Positions 9,108 through 18,425 of a stretch of DNA of 64,000 nt are shown here, in pieces. This DNA comes from CATQHQ01 sp965243805 (GTDB lineage: Bacteria > Gemmatimonadota > Gemmatimonadetes > Longimicrobiales > Gaopeijiaceae): positions 3,472,001 to 3,536,000 of the forward strand of contig OZ251577.1 of the NCBI GenBank assembly GCA_965243805.1, read 5' to 3'. The notes below the pieces were generated by a model. The model had not been told where the DNA came from. It worked only from the letters and a program-made list of their open reading frames with translations, and did no database searches. Every line of letters begins with the position of its first letter. Within the stretch, counting starts at the first letter, position 1. A program made the translations under genes and the position numbers.

Positions 9108-10592
9108 GTGGGAGCGACCGACATGCCGCCCGAATCGACCGACATGCCGCCCGACGAGTTCCGCGAATGGGGCCGACGCTTCGTGGAGTGGGCGGCCGAC
9201 TACCTGGCCAGCGTGGACCAGTACCCCGTCATGGCCCAGGTGGCACCGGGCGAGGTGCAGGCCGCGCTGGGCACGGAGGCGCCCGCGACGGGCGAGCCCA
9301 TGGAGGCACTGCTGGGGGACTTCAAGTCGGTGATCGTGCCCGGCATCACCCACTGGAACCATCCCCGCTTCTTCGGCTACTACGCCATCTCCGGCACCGG
9401 CCCGGGCATCCTGGGCGAGCTGCTGACCGCCGCGCTCAACGTCAACGCCATGGTGTGGCGCAGCTCGCCGGCCGCCACCGAGCTGGAAGAGACCACCCTG
9501 GACTGGCTCCGGCGCTTAGTGGGACTGCCGCCGGGGTTCGTCGGCACGATCAACGACACCGCGTCGATCTCCACCTTCCACGCACTGGCCGCGGCACGGG
9601 AACGAGGGCTCCCGGAGGCGCGGGAGCGAGGGCTGTCGGGTGCTCCTCCGGGACGGGTCTACGCCACCGCCGAGACCCACTCCTCGGTGGCCAAGGCGGT
9701 GATCGCCCTAGGACTGGGCCGAGACGGCGTGTCGGTCGTCCCCACCGACGCCGCTCGCCGGATGGACCCGGCCCGGCTGGACAGTGCCGTGAAGTCGGAC
9801 CGGGCCGCCGGGCGTCGCCCCCTCGCCGTGGTGGCAACTGCCGGGACCACCTCCACCGCCGCCGTGGACCCCCTGGACGCCATCGCCGACGTGGCCGACT
9901 CCCGGGGGCTGTGGCTGCATGTGGACGCGGCCTACGCGGGACCGGCGGCGTGCCTTCCCGCGCTGCGCCCCCGCTTCCGTGGCTGGGAGCGAGCCGACTC
10001 CATCGTCGTCAACCCCCACAAGTGGCTCCTCACGCCGGTGGACTGCTCCGTCCTCTTCGTGCGCAACCCGGCCGATCTGCGGGCCGCCTTCTCCCTGACG
10101 CCGGCCTTCCTGGAAACGCCGGAGGAGGGCGCCCGCCACCTCATGGACCACGGCTTGGCCCTGGGCCGACGTTTCCGCGCCCTCAAGCTCTGGTTCGTCA
10201 TGCGGTACTTCGGCCAGAACGGAATGCGCGCCGTCATCGCCCGCCACCTGGAGCTGGCCCAGAGGCTGGCGGCGATGGTGGACGCCGAGCCGGACTGGGA
10301 GCGGTGGACGCCCTCCGGGTTCTCGCTGGTGGTGCTGCGCTGGTCGCCCGACGGGGCGACGCCCCAGGAACGCAACGCCCTCAACTTGGCCGTCATGGAC
10401 CGTGTGAACGCCAGCGGTGCGGCCTTCCTCTCCCACACCGAGATCGACGGCGACACCTGGTTGCGTTGCGCGATCGGCAACATCCGGAGCACGGCGGAGG
10501 ATGTGGACCGGGTTTGGGCGGGGTTGCGGGAGGCGGCGGAGTGCGTGGGGGTGGATGGGTCGGGGGTGGGGCCGGGGTTACGGGTGGACTAG
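9108..10592 (+). CDS. Group II pyridoxal-phosphate-dependent (aromatic/glutamate-type) decarboxylase
   Basis: The product is 494 residues from GTG 9108, with AAGGGGG about 8 nt upstream. GTG 9099 overlaps the kinase stop, and ATGs at 9123 and 9144 are alternatives. The fold is that of the pfam00282 decarboxylases. It has an N-terminal ITHWNHPRFFGYYAISGTGP segment that lines the substrate pocket, HVDAAYAGPAA with the PLP-ring Asp, and NPHKWLLTPVDCSVLF carrying the Schiff-base Lys at about residue 305. Its best match by eye is aromatic-L-amino-acid (DOPA/tryptophan-type) decarboxylase, which would yield an amine and CO2 in the cytoplasm. Substrate specificity is inferred. A 39-bp stretch of its 3' part (10193-10231) recurs at 19736-19774 with 35 identities, in a relic. 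Confidence 0.9.
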   Translation: MGATDMPPESTDMPPDEFREWGRRFVEWAADYLASVDQYPVMAQVAPGEVQAALGTEAPATGEPMEALLGDFKSVIVPGITHWNHPRFFGYYAISGTGPGILGELLTAALNVNAMVWRSSPAATELEETTLDWLRRLVGLPPGFVGTINDTASISTFHALAAARERGLPEARERGLSGAPPGRVYATAETHSSVAKAVIALGLGRDGVSVVPTDAARRMDPARLDSAVKSDRAAGRRPLAVVATAGTTSTAAVDPLDAIADVADSRGLWLHVDAAYAGPAACLPALRPRFRGWERADSIVVNPHKWLLTPVDCSVLFVRNPADLRAAFSLTPAFLETPEEGARHLMDHGLALGRRFRALKLWFVMRYFGQNGMRAVIARHLELAQRLAAMVDAEPDWERWTPSGFSLVVLRWSPDGATPQERNALNLAVMDRVNASGAAFLSHTEIDGDTWLRCAIGNIRSTAEDVDRVWAGLREAAECVGVDGSGVGPGLRVD

Positions 10593-10612
10593 GAACAGGG
10601 TCGCGGCGTTTC

Positions 10613-10681
10613 TTCCTGCACCACGAGCCGCCACGCGGTACCGATCGCTAGTCGCGTTTGGTGCCGAGGACGCTCACGGCC
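10613..10681 (-). pseudogene. Relic of the TM-coiled-coil gene family found at 21557-22378
   Basis: About 69 bp align directly with 21626-21692 and 22109-22175, the C-terminal coding part of the two intact paralogues, with a small indel and roughly 85-90 percent identity. The frame is broken and nothing else of the gene remains. It lies 20 bp past the decarboxylase stop and marks the left edge of the accessory island. The rest of 10593-10818 shows no gene; it contains AT-rich TTGAC-like boxes near 10712-10730 that could hold a promoter for the next gene. Confidence 0.7.
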
Positions 10682-10818
10682 TACAGGCCCGGACGCATTG
10701 TCGCATTTTGACTTGATTTTGACGTAGACGGCGGCTGGGTGGAGCGGTTTCTTTGCACCAAGTCAGGTACGAAACCCGCAAACAGGCCGGAAGGCCGCAA
10801 GATGAGGAGCCCCGTTCA

Positions 10819-11856
10819 GTGGAGATTTGGTTGGCTGGTCTCGGCGTAGTGATGACCATGGTCGGCGTAGGGCTTTCCTGGTATTCGAGCGGCGTCAGCA
10901 AGCGCTTAACCGCAGATCAAAAAGCGGTAGCCAGGACGCAAGGAGAGGTAGCCGCAGACCAGGACGCGGTCGCCAGGAAGCAGGACGAAGTAGCCGCAGA
11001 CCAGGACGCGGTCGCCAGGAAGCAGGACGAAGTAGCCGCAGACCAGGACGCGGTCGCCAGGAAGCAGGACGAAGTGGCCGCAGACCAGAAAGCTGTAGTC
11101 AGGCAGCAAGAGAAGATAGCCGCAGACCAAGAAGCGTGGGTCGCCACGCAAAAGGATCTGTGGACCAGGCTGTTTTCGGAGTTTACCGGTCTATCTAAAC
11201 AGATCAGAGAGAGTAACCGCTGGAATGCGGTGTCCCTGGTGGGGGTCGCCTTGACCTTACTGTCGTTGGTTCTGACACAGTGCGGTGCGGGCCCAATCTC
11301 CATAAGAGTAGTGTCAGGCGATGGTCAGAGCACCACCGTCGGCCAGACTCTGCCCGAACCTGTTGTTGTGGAAGTGCGACGAACGGATACCGAGCCCGTG
11401 CCGGAGGTTACCGTCGTCTTCGCACCTGCCAACGGACACGGAACGGCAAGTCCGGTGGTTGTAGCCACCGATTCTACAGGCAAGGCACGTACCTCCTGGA
11501 CACTTGGACTTGACCCAGGGCAGCAAACACTCGTGGCGGCAGCGTCCGATCAGTCGGTACGAATCGGAGCTAGTGCCGAGCGGGAGCCGTCGACGCCCGA
11601 TAGTATCCATATTTCGCCGGAATCAGGCATGCTCCCATCCGTTGGCGACACCATGCGCTTCTTGGCGACGGTCGTAGACCAATATGGTGATCCTTTCCCT
11701 GCCGTAGTCACGTGGTCAAGCAAGCGACAGTGCATCGTTAGGGCGGAAGACGACGGCCTGGTCACCGCACTTGACGCTGGTAGCGATTCGGTCGTGGCAG
11801 TTTCGGGAAGTCTGCGCACTACGGCACCCGTTACTGTGCGAGCTCAGGGCCGGTGA
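10819..11856 (+). CDS. Two-TM membrane protein with tandem coiled-coil repeats and C-terminal Ig-like domains
   Basis: The start is GTG 10819, because AGGAG at 10805-10809 lies 9 nt upstream; the frame is also open back to a TTG at 10753. The product is 345 residues. A first hydrophobic segment (WLAGLGVVMTMVGVGLSWYS) is followed by a run of 14-residue units of the type AADQDAVARKQDEV, predicted to be helical and highly charged, then a second hydrophobic segment (AVSLVGVALTLLSLVLTQCG). The last about 190 residues look like two bacterial Ig-like (Big_1/Big_2) modules, with PVPEVTVVFAPANG and DPFPAVVTWSSK. The layout suggests a membrane hairpin with the repeat helix on one side and Ig-like domains outside the cell. 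No family name is recognised. The gene has lower GC than the backbone and lies upstream of the giant autotransporter. Confidence 0.75.
   Translation: MEIWLAGLGVVMTMVGVGLSWYSSGVSKRLTADQKAVARTQGEVAADQDAVARKQDEVAADQDAVARKQDEVAADQDAVARKQDEVAADQKAVVRQQEKIAADQEAWVATQKDLWTRLFSEFTGLSKQIRESNRWNAVSLVGVALTLLSLVLTQCGAGPISIRVVSGDGQSTTVGQTLPEPVVVEVRRTDTEPVPEVTVVFAPANGHGTASPVVVATDSTGKARTSWTLGLDPGQQTLVAAASDQSVRIGASAEREPSTPDSIHISPESGMLPSVGDTMRFLATVVDQYGDPFPAVVTWSSKRQCIVRAEDDGLVTALDAGSDSVVAVSGSLRTTAPVTVRAQGR
10906..11157 (+). repeat. 42-bp tandem repeat array encoding a 14-residue unit
   Basis: Three 42-bp units (10948-10989, 10990-11031, 11032-11073) are essentially identical. They are flanked by diverged units at about 10906-10947, 11074-11115 and 11116-11157. 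The period equals 14 residues (two heptads), as expected for a coiled coil. The near-identity of the central units implies recent expansion by slippage or unequal recombination, so copy number is likely to vary between strains. Confidence 0.9.
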
Positions 11857-12057
11857 CCGGAGTCGGCCCCACGCGCAGTCACAGCTCGAGCGTGTCCTTG
11901 ACGATTCGCCCGGATCGTCCCGTTCGAGTGATTTCATTCATGGTGCCGACTCGCGACCTCGATATCGTTCCACTTCATCCAACTGTCAACTCCAATCGAC
12001 GACATACCACCCACTAGCCTAGCCTAGGCCACTTCCACTCCACCCACCTTCACTCAC
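11857..12057. other. Non-coding gap upstream of the giant autotransporter
   Basis: These 201 bp have lower GC and no convincing ORF, tRNA or terminator. They presumably hold the promoter of the gene at 12058. The segment 12014-12030 contains a repeated CTAGC motif (ctagcctagcctagg) that reappears inverted at 20608-20632. Confidence 0.6.
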
Positions 12058-15000
12058 ATGATCGAATTTCTTTCCAACAAGATAGCCCACAATCGACAGG
12101 CGCGCACGCGCCGGATTGCTTCCCTCGTAGCCTTGGCCGTCGTCTGGATGGCGTCGCCGCTTGCAGCCTCCGCCCTCCAAACCCAGGCGCCGGCGGTGAG
12201 CGGTGTCGAGATCACGACCGATGCCGGAAGCGACAGCACGTATCATCTTGACCAAAAGATCCAGGTCACAGTTACGTTCGACAGAGCGATCGCGTTACTT
12301 GGTGGTGGTTCTGGGATTCAGCTAGCGTTGCGGATCGGAACGCAGAACCGGCAACAGTCCTTGACCTCTTGGAGCGGGAGTTGGCAGAGCAATGGGTACT
12401 TGAATTTCGAATACTATGTGGCCGCTTCGGACATAGACAACAACGGTTTGAGCATCGAGGCGGGTGCACTGACGGTGAGTGCGTCGAGCAGGATCACTTC
12501 GGTGGACGAGACGGTGGACGCGATGCTGGGCTTAGGTAGCCATGTAATCACGAACGACGTTGCTCACAAGGTGAACGGGAGTGTTTCAACGGCACCGTCG
12601 GTGACGAGGGTCTCTGTTAGTGGCGCGGGCCCAGATCAGACATTCACACTGGGCGAAACCATTACAATCTGGGTGTACTGGAGTGCCGCAGTGCAGGGGA
12701 GTGCGCAGCTGCATTTGCAGATCGGGACGGAGACTCGGGTGATTTCTTATGCAGGTTCAACAAGTAGAGATTTCATTTCTGTCAGGTATCCAGTGCAGGC
12801 CTCAGATATAGACAATGATGGGATCAGCATTGCATCGGACGCATTGACGGGGATGCTCACGCTTAAATCGGACAACACGACGAACGCGAATCTAGGACTC
12901 GGCGCTCATGCGATAACCAACCTAGCGAGAGCGAAGGTGGACGGGAGCAAGGGCGCAGAGATCACGGGCTTGTTTCTGAACGAGCCAGTGGTGGGTGACA
13001 CGTACGAGCCGGGCGATACGATTGAGGTGACGGCGAGGTACAGCAAGGCGGTGGACGTGACCACGACGGGGGGCACGCCTTTTCTAGATCTGGTGTTCTC
13101 GACTTACATTTGGGAGCCCGCGGAGTACGTGTCGGGGACAGGTACGACGGACCTGGTGTTCCGTTACGTGGTGGCGTCGGGGGATGCGGCTGCGAATGGA
13201 CTCCGAGTCTGGCGGACTCTGAGGTTGAACGGAGGGACAATCAATGTGGCGGGCAGCACGGTTGATACAAGTCGAGAAATACCGAGTAACATCAACACCT
13301 GGTTTCCCGGCCACAAGGTGGGCAGTTACGTGGCACCTGTCGTGAGCGGGGTGTCGGTTTCGAGCGAACCACCGGCGGCGGGCACGTACGGGCGTGATGA
13401 GGCGATCGAGGTGGACGTGACGTTCAACCGTCCGGTGGACGTTGTGACGACGGGCGGCACGCCGCAGCTGGCACTGGGGATCGGCGAGAACACAAGGCAG
13501 GCGGCGTACGCGAGCGGGACGGGCACGCGCACGTTGAGGTTCGCCTACGTAGTGGTCACCGCGGATTCGGACGCGGACGGGATCGAGGTGGCTGCGGGCG
13601 CCTTGACGCTGAACTCCGGCACGATCAACGACGGGCGGGACGGCTCGCTGGCGGCTGCACTGGGACTGGGCACGCATGTGCTGGCGGCGCAGGCGGGCCA
13701 TAAGGTGGATGGCACGATCGCGCCGGCGTCGGTGAGCGGGCTGGCGGTCACGAGCGCGCCGGCGAGCGGGGACACGTACGGTCTGGGCGAGCGGATCGAG
13801 GTCTCGGTAACTTTCGACCGTGCGGTGGCGGTGACGGGTGCGCCGGAGCTGGAGGTGCAGATAGCCGGCACGCCCCGTCAGGCGCGTTACGTCCGGGGTT
13901 CGGGCACGGTGACGCTGACGTTCGAGTACTGGGTGCAGGGGGCGGGCTCGGGCGGCGCGGGTCCGGGCGGCGTGGACCGGACGACGGCCGGGATCGGCGT
14001 GGTGACAGGCGCACTGACGCTGAACGGCGGGACGATCAAGAACCTGTCGGACGGTATTCGCGACGCTTCGCTGTCGCTTACCCCCTACGAGCTCGCTTCC
14101 CAGGCGGCTCACAAGGTGGACGGCGCGATCGTGGTGGCGCCGGTGGTGATGAGCGCACGTGTGGCGAGCACGCCGCGCGGGGCGTCGTACCGAGCGGGCG
14201 AGCAGATCGAGGTGGAGGTGACGTTCAGCCGTGCGGTGGCGGTGACGGGCGTCCCGCGGCTGGCGCTGGTGATCGGCAACGCACGGCGGATGGCGGAGTA
14301 CGTGTCGGGGAGCGGCACTGGACGCCTGCTGTTCCGGTACCGTGTGGTGCCGGCGGACACCGACTCGGACGGCTTCAGCGTGCCCGAGGACGCCTTGGAG
14401 GTGGGCGCGGGCGCGGGGATCGTGATCGCGGGCGGTTCGGCGGTGGCGGACGTGGCGCTGGGGAGCGCGGCGCTGGAGGACGTGGAGGGCCAGGGCGTGA
14501 CCGGCGGCGGTGGCACGGACCCGTACTTCGGGGCTGCGGAGTACGAGTTCGAGCTGTTGGAGGACATGGCGGGCCCGCTGGTGGTGGGCGAGGTGGCGGC
14601 GGAGGACCCGTTCGGCGGCGAGGTGGCGTACGAGCTGGGCGACGGCAGCGAGGGGCTGTTCGAGGTGGACGCCCGGAGCGGCGAGGTGACGTACGTGGGC
14701 GAGGGCGCCGACGCGGAGGCGCGGTCCAACTACGTGATGGAGGTGCGTGCGCTGGCGGGCGACGGGCGCGTCGGCCGCGCGGTGGTGCGCGTGCTGGTGG
14801 TGAACGTGAACGACCCGCCGGCGTTCGTGATGGAGCGCTTCGAGTTCGGGTTGCCTGAGAACGCCGTCGGGCCGTTGCCGGTGGGCGTGGCCCAGGCGGT
14901 GGACCTGGACGAGGGCGACACGCTGCGGTACGCGCTGGAGTCCGACGGCGGCGCGGGCGAGCTCTTCGAGCTGGACGCTGCGACGGGCGAGGTGCGGTAC

Positions 15001-18000
15001 GTGGGCGCGGGCGAGGACTACGAAGCGGAGAAGGGCACCAAGTCGTGGGAGCTGACGGTGAGCGCGACGGACTTGGCCGGACTGCGCGCCGAAGCGATGG
15101 TGGCGGTGCTGCTGCGCGACGAGAACGAGGCCCCTGCGTTCGCGGACACGGCGTACGCGTTCGTGCTGGCGGAGAACAAGGCGGGTCCGCTGCTGTTGGG
15201 GAAGGTGTCGGCTACGGACCCGGACGCTGGCGACCGAGCGCGGTACTCGCTGGCGGAGGGCGACGCCGAGCGGTTCGAGGTGGTGGCGGCGAGCGGCGTG
15301 GTGCGGTACGTGGGTGCCGGCGAGGACGCGGAGGCCGAGCCGGGCCGCTGGGAGTTGGTGGTGCGCGCCACCGACGGCGGCGGCCTGACGGCGGACGTGC
15401 GTGTCGAGGTGACGGTGATGGACGAGAACGAGCCCCCCGTGTTCGGCGCCGAGCGCTACGAGTGGGAGCTGAACGAGGGCGTGGCGGGTCCTGTGGCGCT
15501 GGGGATGGTTGCGGCTGTGGACGCCGACGCTGCGGACACGGTGAGGTACATGCTGGCGGGTGCCGAGTCGGAGCGGTTCGAGGTGGACGCAGCGACGGGC
15601 GAAGTGCGCTACGCGGGTCTGGGCGAAGACTACGAGACCGGCCCGACGACCTGGGAGTTCACGGTGGTGGCGGTGGACCGTGCAGGGCTGTCGGCGACGA
15701 CGACGGCGGCGGTGACGCTGCTGGACGTGAACGAAGCTCCCGTGTTTGCCGACTCGGCATACGCGTACGAGCTGTCGGAGAACGCGTCCGGCCCGATGGC
15801 GCTGGGGATGGTGGAAGCGACGGACGAGGACGAAGGCGACATGGTGGAGTACAGCCTAGCGGAAGGCGATGCCGGGCGGTTCGAGGTGGACGGCGCGACG
15901 GGCGAGGTGCGCTACGTAGGCGCGGGCGAGGACTACGAGTCCGGCCCGCCGGAGTACGTGCTGGCGGTGCAGGCAATGGACGCGGGCGGGCTGGCGGACA
16001 CGGCGAGCGTGACGGTGGCGGTGCTGAACGAGAACGAGGCGCCGGCGTTCGCGGACAGCGCGTATGGGTTCGAGCTGTCGGAGAACGCTCGCGGACCCGT
16101 GCTGCTGGGCCAGACGGAGGCGACGGACCCGGACGAGGGCGACGCGCTGACGTACAGCTTGGCGGAGGGCGACGCCGGCCGGTTCCAGGTGGACGCTGCG
16201 AGCGGCGAGGTGCGCTACGTGGGACCCGGCGAGGACTACGAGGCGGGCCCGGCGTCGTTCGCGCTGACGGTGCGAGTGGAGGATGCGGGCGGGCTGTCCG
16301 ACGAGGCCCGAGCGACGGTGGAGCTGCTGGACGAGAACGAGGGTCCCGAGGCGGTGGGCGCGATGGCGCCGAAGGTGCTGGAGGCGTACGGCGCTGCTGC
16401 GGAGGAAGACTTGGCGCCGTACTTCCGTGACCCGGACGGCGACGCGCTGAGCTACGTGGCCGAGTCGTCGTCGCCGGGTGTTGCGATCGCGTCGGTGACG
16501 GCTGGCGGCCGGCTGTCGATCGCGCCGCAGGTGCTGGGGATGGCGATGGTGACGGTGACGGCGAGCGACCCGGGCGGCCTGACGGCGACGCAGCAGGTGC
16601 AGGTGACGGTGGAGCCGTCGCGGTCGGAGCGCGCGCGCACGTTGCAGATGGCGCTGACGGCGTTCGGCCGCTCGCTGGGCGCCGAGACGGTGGACGTGAT
16701 CGGCGGCCGTCTGGGCCTCGAGTCCTCGTCGGGCGGCTCGCACATGAATCTGGGCGGCCGCTCGCTGGGCTGTGGCGCGTTCGGCGGCGGCGGCACTGGT
16801 GGCCCCGGCGGCCCCGGCGGCCAGCAGTGCGGCATCGGAGACTTGGCGCGGAGCGCGTCGAGCCTGCTGGGAATGCAGTTCACGGCTCCCCGGGCTGCCG
16901 GCGCGGGCTTGGGCGGCGGAGCCGCTAGCGCTAGCGCTAGCCCGCACCTCGACATGGCGGCACTGCTGTTCGGCGGCGGCGACGCCATTGGCGGCCCCGG
17001 TGCCGTGGGCGCCACGGGCGGCTTCGGCGGTGGCGGCGGCGCGTACACGGGCCAGCAGGAAGGCGCGGACCGGATCGAGCGGGGCAGCATCGCGTTCGAC
17101 CCGCTGTCGGGCCACGACCTGCTCTCCGGTAGCTCGTTCCAACTGTCGTTCGGCGGCAATGACGCCGACGCCTCTGCCTCCGGCTCCGACGCGGCGAGCG
17201 CCCCCCAGGCGTCGCCCTCCCCTACGGGCTGGACGCTGTGGGGCCAGGCGAACGGCAGCGAGTTCGAGAGCGCACCGAACGAAGGGCTCCTGCTCGAAGG
17301 CGCCACGCGCTCGATCTACGCCGGCCTGGACTACCGGTTCGGCTCGGGGCTGTTGCTGGGACTGGCGGGCTCGCGCAGCGCGCTCGACTCCGAGTTCACG
17401 AGCAGACACAACGGCACGGGCACGGTGGACGCTCGCCTGACCAGCCTCTACCCCTACCTGCACTGGTCGCCCCGCCAGGGTCTGGGGCTGTGGGGCCTAG
17501 TGGGCGCGGGCCGGGGCTCGGCGGACCTGACCGAAACGGTGGGCGGGCGGTTCAGCACGGACATCCAGATGCGCATGGCGGCGGTCGGCGCGCGCCAGGA
17601 GCTGATCGGACCGCTGGCGCTGCGCGCCGACGCCTTCGCGGTCCGCATCGAGTCGGACGCCGCGGTGGACTTGGCGGGCGTCACGTCCGTGGCCCAGCGG
17701 GTGCGCGTGGCGCCGGAGCTGAGCGGCCAGTGGGCCGTGGGCGAGGGCGCGGCGCTGCAGGGCCGGCTTGATCTCGGCGGTCGGTGGGACAGCGGCGACG
17801 CGGAGCGCGGGCTGGGAGCCGAGGCGGGCGCGACGCTCGGGTTCGCGCACGTGCCCACCGGGTTGAGCGTGGAGGCGCGCGGACGTGCGCTGGTGGCGCA
17901 CCAGACGAGCGCGTTCCAGGAGTGGGGCGCCGGGTTCGCGGTACGGTTGCAACCGGGCCGTGAGCAGGGCGGGCTGTCGTTCTCGCTCGAGCCGACATGG

Positions 18001-18411
18001 GGCGCCGAGTCGGGTGGTGCTCAGTCGCTGTGGCAGGCTCAGGCCGGGTTCGGCCCGTACCAAACTGCCCCGCTGGGCGACCCGGCGCTGCCCGTCACCG
18101 CCACGCCCGGCTGGACGCCGGACCGGCTGGCCCTGGAGCTGGGCTGGGGCGTGGTCCTGCCCGGCGGCGCACAGGTGACGCCGTTCGGCCGGTGGAGCCG
18201 CCACGACGTGGACGGCTACCGACTCAACGCTGGCACGCGCTGGGAGATGCTGGGCAACGAGCCCGACTCCGGCTCCGGCCCGGGGGGCGCCAGCGTGGGC
18301 ACGGCCCGCAGCCTACGGTTCGCGATTGATCTCTTCGGTGAACAGGTCGCGGGCGGCGTTCAGCCCACGGAGCGCCGCATCGGCCTCCAAGGCACAATCG
18401 GGTTCAAGTAG
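12058..18411 (+). CDS. Giant autotransporter adhesin with SwmB-like and cadherin-like repeats
   Basis: The product has 2117 residues. An extended signal peptide (basic N-region, then IASLVALAVVWMASPLAASA) is followed by six units of about 110-130 residues (about 45-820). Each begins SG(V/L)xVxS...GxTYxxGExIEVxVxF and ends near a HKVDG-like motif, resembling SwmB/outer-membrane beta-repeats. Six cadherin-like repeats follow (about 822-1435), each closing with a D(E/V)NEAPAF/VNDPPAF-type calcium-binding motif. Next come one Ig/cadherin-like domain (about 1436-1519), a Gly/Ser-rich linker (about 1520-1715) and a C-terminal autotransporter beta-barrel (about 1720-2117) starting near WTLWGQANGSEFES and ending in GLQGTIGFK. 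The passenger is expected on the cell surface, probably as an adhesin needing calcium. Cadherin repeats are among the eukaryotic-like proteins enriched in sponge symbionts, which hints at host contact but does not prove it. The first three repeat units are clearly lower in GC than the rest. Confidence 0.88.
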   Translation: MIEFLSNKIAHNRQARTRRIASLVALAVVWMASPLAASALQTQAPAVSGVEITTDAGSDSTYHLDQKIQVTVTFDRAIALLGGGSGIQLALRIGTQNRQQSLTSWSGSWQSNGYLNFEYYVAASDIDNNGLSIEAGALTVSASSRITSVDETVDAMLGLGSHVITNDVAHKVNGSVSTAPSVTRVSVSGAGPDQTFTLGETITIWVYWSAAVQGSAQLHLQIGTETRVISYAGSTSRDFISVRYPVQASDIDNDGISIASDALTGMLTLKSDNTTNANLGLGAHAITNLARAKVDGSKGAEITGLFLNEPVVGDTYEPGDTIEVTARYSKAVDVTTTGGTPFLDLVFSTYIWEPAEYVSGTGTTDLVFRYVVASGDAAANGLRVWRTLRLNGGTINVAGSTVDTSREIPSNINTWFPGHKVGSYVAPVVSGVSVSSEPPAAGTYGRDEAIEVDVTFNRPVDVVTTGGTPQLALGIGENTRQAAYASGTGTRTLRFAYVVVTADSDADGIEVAAGALTLNSGTINDGRDGSLAAALGLGTHVLAAQAGHKVDGTIAPASVSGLAVTSAPASGDTYGLGERIEVSVTFDRAVAVTGAPELEVQIAGTPRQARYVRGSGTVTLTFEYWVQGAGSGGAGPGGVDRTTAGIGVVTGALTLNGGTIKNLSDGIRDASLSLTPYELASQAAHKVDGAIVVAPVVMSARVASTPRGASYRAGEQIEVEVTFSRAVAVTGVPRLALVIGNARRMAEYVSGSGTGRLLFRYRVVPADTDSDGFSVPEDALEVGAGAGIVIAGGSAVADVALGSAALEDVEGQGVTGGGGTDPYFGAAEYEFELLEDMAGPLVVGEVAAEDPFGGEVAYELGDGSEGLFEVDARSGEVTYVGEGADAEARSNYVMEVRALAGDGRVGRAVVRVLVVNVNDPPAFVMERFEFGLPENAVGPLPVGVAQAVDLDEGDTLRYALESDGGAGELFELDAATGEVRYVGAGEDYEAEKGTKSWELTVSATDLAGLRAEAMVAVLLRDENEAPAFADTAYAFVLAENKAGPLLLGKVSATDPDAGDRARYSLAEGDAERFEVVAASGVVRYVGAGEDAEAEPGRWELVVRATDGGGLTADVRVEVTVMDENEPPVFGAERYEWELNEGVAGPVALGMVAAVDADAADTVRYMLAGAESERFEVDAATGEVRYAGLGEDYETGPTTWEFTVVAVDRAGLSATTTAAVTLLDVNEAPVFADSAYAYELSENASGPMALGMVEATDEDEGDMVEYSLAEGDAGRFEVDGATGEVRYVGAGEDYESGPPEYVLAVQAMDAGGLADTASVTVAVLNENEAPAFADSAYGFELSENARGPVLLGQTEATDPDEGDALTYSLAEGDAGRFQVDAASGEVRYVGPGEDYEAGPASFALTVRVEDAGGLSDEARATVELLDENEGPEAVGAMAPKVLEAYGAAAEEDLAPYFRDPDGDALSYVAESSSPGVAIASVTAGGRLSIAPQVLGMAMVTVTASDPGGLTATQQVQVTVEPSRSERARTLQMALTAFGRSLGAETVDVIGGRLGLESSSGGSHMNLGGRSLGCGAFGGGGTGGPGGPGGQQCGIGDLARSASSLLGMQFTAPRAAGAGLGGGAASASASPHLDMAALLFGGGDAIGGPGAVGATGGFGGGGGAYTGQQEGADRIERGSIAFDPLSGHDLLSGSSFQLSFGGNDADASASGSDAASAPQASPSPTGWTLWGQANGSEFESAPNEGLLLEGATRSIYAGLDYRFGSGLLLGLAGSRSALDSEFTSRHNGTGTVDARLTSLYPYLHWSPRQGLGLWGLVGAGRGSADLTETVGGRFSTDIQMRMAAVGARQELIGPLALRADAFAVRIESDAAVDLAGVTSVAQRVRVAPELSGQWAVGEGAALQGRLDLGGRWDSGDAERGLGAEAGATLGFAHVPTGLSVEARGRALVAHQTSAFQEWGAGFAVRLQPGREQGGLSFSLEPTWGAESGGAQSLWQAQAGFGPYQTAPLGDPALPVTATPGWTPDRLALELGWGVVLPGGAQVTPFGRWSRHDVDGYRLNAGTRWEMLGNEPDSGSGPGGASVGTARSLRFAIDLFGEQVAGGVQPTERRIGLQGTIGFK

Positions 18412-18425
18412 GGCCGCCTTTCCCC

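Noticed and set aside
10906..11157. Regular repeats considered as a CRISPR array
   Set aside because: The units are contiguous 42-bp coding repeats without spacers and lie inside a gene.
11857..12057. tRNA gene or integration site at the island edge
   Set aside because: A gttcgag sequence resembles a T-loop, but no acceptor stem or anticodon arm could be folded around it.
16921..16945. gctagcgctagcgctagc run as a binding site
   Set aside because: It encodes an Ala-Ser repeat in the linker of the autotransporter, where such repeats are expected.
15856..17463. 535-codon minus-strand frame opposite the cadherin and linker region
   Set aside because: It is an antisense shadow of a repetitive GC-rich gene, with His/Arg/Gln-rich composition and no domains.
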